Of a DNA stretch of 64,000 nt, positions 56,416 through 64,000 are shown one piece after another (position 1 is the stretch's first letter; the number at the start of each line of letters is the position of its first letter). The position numbers were made by a program, and so were the translations under genes. The DNA is taken from the NCBI GenBank assembly GCA_020809705.1, contig CP085825.1, positions 2,046,001 through 2,110,000 on the forward strand, in the 5' to 3' direction. Under the pieces are notes generated by a model. That model had not been told where the DNA came from and searched no databases. It saw only the letters and a list, made by a program, of their open reading frames with translations. The DNA is from Calonectria ilicicola (taxonomy: Eukaryota; Ascomycota; Sordariomycetes; Hypocreales; Nectriaceae).

Positions 56416-58137
56416 CTACTCCCCGAACCCGTAGCTCTTGACGCGGCTGAAGAAGTAGGGCTTTTCATGCTTGAGCGTGAACTCGGCCCAGTCGTCCGTC
56501 AGCTTGTTGTAGCTGTAGTAGCCCCTCCAGATGAGCTTGTTGTTGCGAGAGCCCTTGCCTGCGCTTCGCAGAGACAGGTCCATCCGGTACATGTACTTGG
56601 ATTGGACGCCCTGCGTCTCGACGACGAGGTTGCTCTCGGGGTCCTGGTTACCATCCCGGTCCCGCAACGAGCCGGACTCTGGATCCTCGACATCGTCGAT
56701 TGAGGATAGGCGCCAGCGACCGCTGTGGGCTAGGGCCATCACGGTGGAGGGTAGGTGGTGCTGGGCACTGTCGCGGTGTAGGTGGAAGGCCTCGCGGGTC
56801 AGGTGGTGGACAATATCGGTGGGCTCCGATGTGGTGAGCAGGCTGAGGGCGGTGCCATCGCGGAAGAAGCGCAGGTAGCGGTAGTATGTGACGATGTGGA
56901 TGGGGCTGCCCCAAGTCGTCTGGTTGGTCGAGGCCTGACCAGTGCGGACGTAATTGACGGTGCAGATGTAGCAACCGTTGAAGCGAATGCGTGGCCGCGA
57001 GCGGAAGTGGTTCTTCCAGGTTGGGTAGACGGACGGCGTTAGCGACTCGGTGTAGGCCAGGGCAGCTTCACGGCGGCGCCGGGCAAGCTCTTCGGGGCTG
57101 ATAACGAAGCCCTCAATGATCTGCGGCTGTTCCTGCTCATCCTCGTCTAGTTCGGTCCACTCAATGCTCTTCTGGAAGCGGTAAATCATGTTGGGGAAAC
57201 CGACTTCGCTTCCGAGAGCCACACGGCGCCAGATGCGCTGTTCAGCGGCCACGAGGTACGCTAAGCGCTTGCAGACGCGGGAGAGGCGGGCGAAATCAGC
57301 TACGTCGAGGATGGCTACATCGCGCATAATATGCAGGAGAATCTCCTCGGGTAAGTCTGCTAGAGGACAAGGTGGCTCGGGCATGCCCTCGACTTCTGGG
57401 GGAGTCGCCTCGATCTTGAGCGAGGCGAAGCTGGCGAGCAGCTGGTTAATTGAAAGCGGCTTGGCATCCTCAGGGGCAGCATTGGATTTGCTGGCTGTGG
57501 GTGGTGCTGGTTTAGAGGTTGATGATGTGGCAGTGTGAGCACCGACCTTGGATGCGATGGCGGTGGATGAAGATGAAGATGCTGAGGCAACAGGTGCTTT
57601 GGCTTTGGGGAAGTGCTTCTCGCGATATAGGCGGTCTACGCCATTGTCAAGCTACCGAGCAGATTAGAATCATCGCATTGAAAAGTAGGACTAAACCACA
57701 GTACATACTCGGTAAGCTTTTCGATACAGCTTCAAGCTATCGCCCATGTTGCCAAGCGCCTCTTTGGCCATAGCTTCCTCATAATGATCGAGGGCGGAGA
57801 CGAGCTTCTTTTGAGTTTGCACGCCATTGGCCTCGTGCTGGGCAGTCTGCGATGATGCGGATGGAGCATCAAATGTCTGGGCCTCAAGATAATAATCGTC
57901 CTCATCGTCGGCTCCTGGCTTGACCTTTGATGGCTTATTGGTGTTTGAGAAGGATGGCCCGCGGCGATGCGAGGGACCCGCCGCCGATGACGATACGGCG
58001 CGGCCACCCCGAGTTTGGGTTTGGTGAGGCTCATTTTGATGCTGGAGATCCGAGATCCATTGCTGGCGGAACGACTCAAGCTCGGAGTCGAGCGCGCCGG
58101 GTTTGGCGGCTGATGATGATGACGGCGACGAGGCCAT
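56416..58137 (-). CDS. F-box protein, Hrt3/Fbxo9-like, 554 aa
   Basis: Two exons, 57709-58137 and 56416-57651. The N-terminal third has a TPR-like helical pair (HYEEAMAKEALGNMGDSLKLYRKAYR) continuing into RLDNGVDRLYREKHFP. The F-box follows: CPLADLPEEILLHIMRDV. The C-terminal part, WKNHFRSRPRIRFNGCYIC, YYRYLRFFRDGT, and RLSSI...GYYSYNKLTDDWAEF, is the diagnostic Hrt3/Fbxo9/Pof7 domain. Such proteins are substrate receptors of SCF ubiquitin ligases. Length and layout are normal for fungi. It is divergent from the 606-aa gene. Confidence 0.9.
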
Positions 58138-58812
58138 TGTGAGTGAAGAGGTGGGATTGAGTTATGTATGTCCGATATGTCCGAGGGAGAAGATAAAAGA
58201 AACGTTGTCTCTACAGCGAATTCATGATTACTTTAGGGAAGCATATATGCGATGTGTTCTTTGTTTGATTGTACAGCTTGTCTGTCTCCTAGGTGGATGG
58301 GAGGCGGTAAGGAACAGGGGCTAAGGTGAGGTTACCGGTCGAGTCAGATGGAGTTGATTATGAATAAACTAAGGCAAGATATGTGGTTCCGGGTGGTGTT
58401 GCAAGGTTAGTGGTGGGCGGTGGGGATTGGCTGCAGTGGCGGGGGTTCCCATTTCCGGGGCTGACACCCGTACGCCGGGAGGAGTCAGACGGGATGTCTG
58501 ACGGCGTGTCTGACGGGATGAGAGACAGGACGAGGCGCAGAGGGCGAGGTACGGTACACAGGGCGAGGCACTGGACGGCGGCAGAATGCTGTACCGTTAA
58601 ACATCAAGCAACCAAGACGGAATATGATAGGCAGACCAAGACAAATGCATACAGGCCGCCACACGGCACACAGCTGCTAGTGCACGCCAATGTCGCCGGA
58701 TATGGACCGTCCAATACGGTCGTGAATGACTTCATCTGAGCCGCGTCGCGTCCGCTCAGGACATTTCATGTAATGTAACCAACAATCCAAGCACAATTGA
58801 GTGCGCGAAACC
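58138..58812. promoter_or_regulatory. Divergent promoter region, F-box / 606-aa gene
   Basis: About 675 bases between two start codons. Contains a triple GTCTGACGG-like repeat near 58485-58515. No gene. Confidence 0.4.
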
Positions 58813-60804
58813 ATGGCCTCGCCGAGAGGCAGTTTACAACCTCTGGGACCGGATCTCCTCCCGCCTCTCCCCCACGTTCGTGTCCATGGCCAGTGCGGTG
58901 CCTGCGGCCATGCCTTTGCTGGGGGAGACAAACTAGTCGTCCGTACGCCTGAATTTCCCCACCAGATCCTTCCTATAAGGCCTACCCAGCTAACCACAGC
59001 ACCGTCGTATTGCTATCAGTGCTTGGGAGCATCGACGCATCCACCCCCGGCCAGAAACAGGTGCCTTACACGTTTCCCAGCAGCATCTCTTCTCACCACC
59101 ACCGTCACCGCGGTAGCGAGGTTCTGCTATGCCCCTTTGTATATTGCCGGCGGTGTGACGAGGCGGAGGAGTCGGCCACTATCCACACAGATTGTCTTAA
59201 TCTGTACATGAGCGAGTGCCCCATCCAGGACAGGTCTAAGAAGCTGTTGAAGTTATGGACAGTGTCTACTTGGAGATATCCTTGGCGCAATGCCTTGCCG
59301 TTGTACTTGCCCCCAGGCCGCGATGAAGTTGGGGACATGGTCTTGGCCAGTCGCTTTGTGCCAGGCCTAGACCAGCTGCCGCCAGAATTGACCAGCTTGG
59401 TATGGGAACATACCCGCTCAGACATCTTGGCAAGGTACAATGCTGTTTTGAGGCTATGCCGCCGCCTGGTGCTGCACTCGGAAGAGACAGCCGTCACCAT
59501 TCCGCTTTGCCGTATTTACTCGTGGCATCGTGGGTTGCGGCCAATTATTCAAGAGCGAATCCGCCAGCCCATGATTCGCCTCACTCTGGATGAAAGAGGC
59601 CTCAAGCGAATTGAGCGCATCTCGGAACCAAACGAAGGAAGTGCTGACATACTACATGGACAGGCAATATATATTGTCGAGCATGCCCACCGCTTTGATG
59701 AAGCCTTTGCACACTTCAAGGTTTGAAACCCATTGAACCTCTTCCTAGTTGCTCTAACAAGAATCAGCTTGGGCTTTGTCGCCTCACCGTATCAAAGGAG
59801 GCTGATTTTTACCTCTGGGATACATCATGCCCACCTGATCCAAGAGAATGTTTCTCGCCGAGCCTAGCTGTGACCCGACACACACGCTTCGCCTCCATTG
59901 ACACACGCAAATGCTTTGGGTTAACCTTTTTCATATCTTCTGGTGCCACGCGCGGTATTCATGGTCACACACCCCAGGCACCTTGTGCAATGGAGACGTT
60001 TCGAAAGATTCCACCCATGTATTCTGATGATGTTTCCTGGGTCTACGTCCCGCTGAACCCCAATGATAGCATCGTTGGTTTTGGTGTGCGTCTGAGCCTG
60101 AGACCAATTGCACTAGGAAGTCTCGTGAGACACCCGACACCGAGGTTCATACGAACCATGCCGTGCTACTTGGTAAGGTGTCATGAGTACAGATGTGAGA
60201 GTGTAAGCTGACTTTTTAGATTCGGCTGGAGCGTTCGGGAGACTTGGCTATCGGACCACACCACGGAGGTGAGACCCGAGATTTTGTGTCAGCCACTGCG
60301 CCTCGACCTACAATTGTCTACGATGTGCCCCTGACGCCAACCATTTACACGGCCAGTGCGTATCCGAAGACAGGAGAAGACATTGAAATGAGACCATTTT
60401 CTCCCGCTGACAGCCCACCGTTTGCGGAAGCTTGTCTCTCATCTGCACGCCTCGAAGAAGTGGCTCGCGCTCGAGTCTATTACAACAAAGACACCAATTT
60501 CTGTCGAGGAATGGTTCTTGTGTATCAAGATGAGACGCAGCGAGCGTTGGGGGAGTGCCGCGTGGGCGTCGACCCATATCGAGATTACTTGGAACCATCA
60601 ACAATGTGTTATCTTGCTTCCACAAATTGGACGAGAGGTGCTCGACGCCTTGTTGAGAACATCAAAGTGGAATTTACGACATCATCTCGGGATGAACACA
60701 ATCACGAGGGAGATACAGAATGGAACTGCGTGCCAATGAAGGGAACACTTCAGCTATGGTTTTATTATTTACAAAGCAGGCTCCTGATCGTCCCGGATGT
60801 ATAA
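58813..60804 (+). CDS. Fungal protein of unknown function with paired Cys/His motifs, 606 aa
   Basis: Four exons: 58813-58942, 59020-59720, 59768-60172, 60220-60804. Intron 1 was placed so that KLVV joins LLGSIDASTP; other donors lose the frame. The first 90 residues contain CGAC (after HGQ), then CPFVYCRRC and HTDC, a C-x2-C ... C-x2-C ... H-x2-C order that could bind zinc. Next comes LDQLPPELTSLVWEHTRSDI, which resembles the start of an F-box-like helical motif in fungal proteins. The remainder is beta-rich (SIVGFGVRLSLRP). I do not recognise a named family. Its neighbour is a genuine F-box gene across a shared promoter. Confidence 0.72.
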
Positions 60805-61911
60805 AGTATCTGAGCGGGGCTTCCGTTTTAGAATTTGCGAGATCAGATCCCCCGATCGAGATGATGTCATGTACGAGTAATAAGTAATTGGAGTACAGGA
60901 ATTATCAGATCAACACTTGGGCAATGCAGGCAAGCCACCAATCATCGGCGGGTGACTAAAACTCGGCACACATGATGGAATTAATCAGTAAGCTTGTTAA
61001 TATTTTCTTTTTTGTTTTCATATATATAAAAATGGTAGATTAAATAAATTTGAAGATACATAACACGATAATAACTTTGGCTTTCTGCTCATCATCACTT
61101 TCCCTGGTTGCCATGTGCCCGAGTGGCAGGCACGTTGAGCACCCTTATGGCCCATGTGGTTCATGGCAGCCAATCAAAATCCATGACATCATGCCGGCAA
61201 AGCGCGGCTCTCCACCGCTGCTGGGACCTTCTTTCACTTTCGCTGAACCTAGCGGAAGGCGCTACCGACGAGCTCAGGTACGGGATTACGTGAAATTTGC
61301 CCCCGATGCTCCGACGCCGGGCAAACTCGGTGAATTTGGAGACGGCACCGCGTGAATGGTGAAGGGGGGGAAGCGCACACATTGCAACCATTGCCATTGG
61401 CACATGTACATCAATTCATCTAGCCAAACCTACCTCCTGCACACCAAGAAGCACCCATTTAAGCACAATCGATCAGCTTGAACCGATCGCAGATTGACCC
61501 GGCGGGACGGTGGATCGCAGCATTGTGGATTTTCTCCTCAACCCAGCCCACCTTGAAAAAAAAAAAGACGATACTAGCCGACCGACAGCCCGACCCCGAC
61601 CGGCTTCGGGGATACAGCTCGCTCTTTGCGCATGCGCTGCTCCGAACGCGACAGAGACATATCTCTCAGGCACCACCACAGCCAAAGGCCGCAGCCAGCA
61701 CCATCGGCTCTTTCGATTTGGAACCGGGACCTGTGACTCGACCATCCCGAGCCACCGTTGAGAGCTTTGTCATCGTCATTGACGTCGACTCATCTCCATT
61801 ATCGCTCCCCTGGCATCTTATCTGCTTTTGTTTGTCCCGCACATCTATGCTTTGAGCCCTGTCTGCGGCCCGTCCCTCGCCACCTCTTCATCCATCACAA
61901 TCACGAATACC
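60805..61911. promoter_or_regulatory. Intergenic region, promoter of the mitochondrial carrier
   Basis: About 1.1 kb. Left part is the 3' region of the 606-aa gene, right part the carrier promoter and C/T-rich leader. Contains an A9 tract near 61556. No gene found. Confidence 0.4.
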
Positions 61912-63338
61912 ATGCGTCCCGACAACGTACATCGATCCGGTGGTCTCGATAGTAACCACTACTCCAACATCCCCAACGCCGACGACGAATATACCCTCGC
62001 CAACATGGTCCACACAAATTCAAGCAAGAGCAGCACAACCAGTGCCAGTGCCAGCGCTCCAGCGCCTAGCAAAGATGATATCATTGAAATCACAGCTCCT
62101 CAAAAGATGGTGTCGGCCATGTCAGGAAGTTTGTTGACATCATTACTCGGTGCGTTATGAGTTGATTTCCAACCCCTTGCCTCCGAACCATTGCTAACAT
62201 GCAATATCTAGTCACTCCCCTCGATGTCGTCCGAGTGCGCCTACAGTCACAAGCAGTCCCGAAACCGGCCGTCGACTTTTCCAAGCTTGCCATCACGACT
62301 ACATCCCTCACGCCCGCGCAAACCGCCGAACTCGGCATCACATCGTGCTGTCGCGAAGTCTTTTTCGCTGGTGGAAATGCCGATTTCTGCCTTGCCGCTC
62401 CCAGGATCGAGGGTTTGGCGCCTCCACCGGCCGAGTGCGCTGTCGAGGAGGTGCAGCGTCGAACTTTTAGCTCAACAATGGATGGCCTGCGCAAGATCGC
62501 TCGGAACGAGGGCGTGACAACTCTCTGGAGGGGACTTTCGCCTACGCTCGTCATGGCCGTCCCCTCTAATATTATCTATTTTACCGGCTACGATTGGTTA
62601 CGATATAACCACAAGAGTCCCTTCAACCACTTTTCCGATTCGTCGGCTCCTCTAACTGCTGGTTCGGCCGCTCGTGTACTTGCTGCGACAGCAGTTGGAC
62701 CCATCGAACTCATTCGCACACGTATGCAAGCGACGCACACGTCAGGCTCAGGAAACCACTTGGTTGAAGCCTTCAAGGATGTCGGACAAATGGTTAACAC
62801 CCAAGGTTACACTGCCCTCTGGAGAGGCTTGACCTTGACGTTGTGGCGAGACGTACCCTTCTCAGGTCTTTACTGGTGGGGGTACGAGAAAGTGCGATCC
62901 AAGCTTACCGATTTGCGGGAACGACGCCAAGGCCACCCCTTTACGATTGATGAGGATCTATCCGAGGCTCGACGAAGGTCGCAGAGCCATGAGAACCATA
63001 CGGAAACATTCGTTGACAGCTTCACGGCGGGAGCAGTGTCAGGAACATTCGCATCCTTTGTTACCACCCCATTTGATGTTGGCAAGACTCGCACGCAGAC
63101 ATTTCAAAACCAGGCTTCGGGCGCCGCAAACGCCGCAGCCCCCGAGGAAGGCAATATGGTGCGCCTCCTCTGGCACATTTCCAAGACCGAAGGAGTCTCT
63201 GGTCTCTGGAGAGGATGGATTCCTCGAACTCTTAAAGTGGCACCTGCCTGTGCCATTATGATTAGCAGCTACGAAGTCGGAAAGCGGGCATTCCGCGGTG
63301 TCAACGAGCGAAAGCTCCAGCGACAAGAAGGCCACTAA
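61912..63338 (+). CDS. MTM1: Mitochondrial carrier, Mtm1/SLC25A39-40-like, 454 aa
   Basis: Two exons, 61912-62149 and 62212-63338; the intron has a GCTAAC branch site. Three carrier repeats are visible through their PxD/ExxR/K motifs: PLDVVRVRLQSQ, PIELIRTRMQA and PFDVGKTRTQ. Each is followed by the W-R-G element (LWRGLSPTLV, LWRGLTLTLW, LWRGWIPRTL). The long matrix insert after repeat 1 with TSCCREVFFAGGN is characteristic of Mtm1 and SLC25A39/40. In yeast Mtm1 affects manganese superoxide dismutase activation and iron handling; SLC25A39 imports glutathione into mitochondria. The inner-membrane location is inferred from the family. It has a Ser-rich N-tail. Confidence 0.92.
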
Positions 63339-64000
63339 AGCTGCGACGGCTAATAAAACAGTAAAAAAGTGAAAATAAAGAGAAGAAGAACACGAGGGCA
63401 CAAAAGTAACGGCACTCACAAAGGATTGCATAAAACAGGCGTTTGTAATATTTTGAAGGCTGGCGGTAGTTCTTGTTTACAAATCCCCCCCATTTTGATG
63501 TTTCACGCGAGGATTAGATGCAGGCGTTGGTACCGAATACCTCAGATAGAGACGAGATAATTTGTAAGAGTGAGAGACGAAAGAATTGTACTACCAGACA
63601 GACAACCCATTTTTACTCAGAACGTTGCCCGTCGCATAGCTATGATGTACTTGCAAGAACTGAGAAGCTCCTGGGTTTAAGTGTGGTGTCCTATAAAAAG
63701 AAGTATTGATTCATGGGCATACAGTGACATCATGGCCACTGTTATGATATAGCAGGTCCATGTTAGTATGCGTTGTAATGTTTGGCTTGCTCCAAGATTC
63801 AGCTTAAATTGCCATGTATATATTTTATTACAACCCTCTCCAACAATCTGGTTAGATTCCAAGTAGGCCGTGTCACATTTCGTGTTATTCACGGCGAAAC
63901 TTGCTTGGTGAAAGCAAGCAGATGCTGTAAATGATGAAAAGTTGGAGCATGGTGGGGTATTCAGTTAACGAGGGGCACTCATGAGCAATGCCGCCTCAAG
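63339..64000. other. 3' flank of the carrier gene up to the window edge
   Basis: About 660 AT-rich bases. The carrier poly(A) site is expected within the first 200. No coding signal recognised on either strand. Confidence 0.35.

Overview
The window is nuclear DNA from a filamentous ascomycete (Pezizomycotina; Sordariomycetes is a guess I cannot prove). The reasons are: short spliceosomal introns of about 48-80 nt with GT...CTAAC...AG signals in most genes, HET-domain and Zn2Cys6 genes, a fungal rhodopsin-type (Pth11/SAT4-like) membrane protein, a PDR-type ABC transporter, and family-typical fungal versions of Gup1, Mtm1 and an Hrt3/Fbxo9-like F-box protein. I reconstructed exon-intron structures by hand so that frame and family motifs stay continuous. 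Exon coordinates are in the entries; none is confirmed by transcript data.

Layout. 1-44 kb is accessory-type sequence. 2.1-9.9 kb holds two HET-domain (allorecognition-type) genes enclosing an FAD monooxygenase and a short-chain dehydrogenase. 10.4-20.7 kb holds a nucleotide-sugar/triose-phosphate-type transporter with a 6-nt microexon, a GNAT acetyltransferase, a Zn2Cys6 regulator that seems to need a 3-nt microexon, a DJ-1/PfpI protein and an UNC93-like MFS transporter. 21-25 kb is a graveyard: a C-terminal relic of an NtaA/SnaA/DszA flavin monooxygenase, a kinase-like gene, a broken cytochrome P450, and a complete initiator tRNA-Met gene. 25-30.6 kb has a BAHD-type acyltransferase divergent from a rhodopsin-like membrane protein, and a small Cys-rich gene. 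32.7-43.8 kb is a detoxification-like module: SDR, Zn2Cys6 regulator, full-size PDR ABC transporter, second Zn2Cys6 regulator.

45-63.3 kb looks like conserved core genome: Gup1-type MBOAT, a FAR-17a/AIG1-like membrane protein, a 4.6 kb gene-free stretch with an (AC)22 microsatellite, an 840-aa fungal protein of unknown function, the F-box protein, a 606-aa protein with Cys/His pairs, and a mitochondrial carrier of the Mtm1/SLC25A39 type.

The most unusual object is at 24303-24426 (minus strand). It is an initiator tRNA-Met gene whose stems all pair perfectly, interrupted between positions 26 and 27 by a 52-nt insert that looks exactly like a spliceosomal (mRNA-type) intron: GTATGT start, GCTAAC branch site, CAG end. 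Known nuclear tRNA introns sit at 37/38 and are removed by the tRNA endonuclease. An mRNA-type intron in a Pol III tRNA gene would be comparable only to the mRNA-type introns found in some fungal U6 genes.
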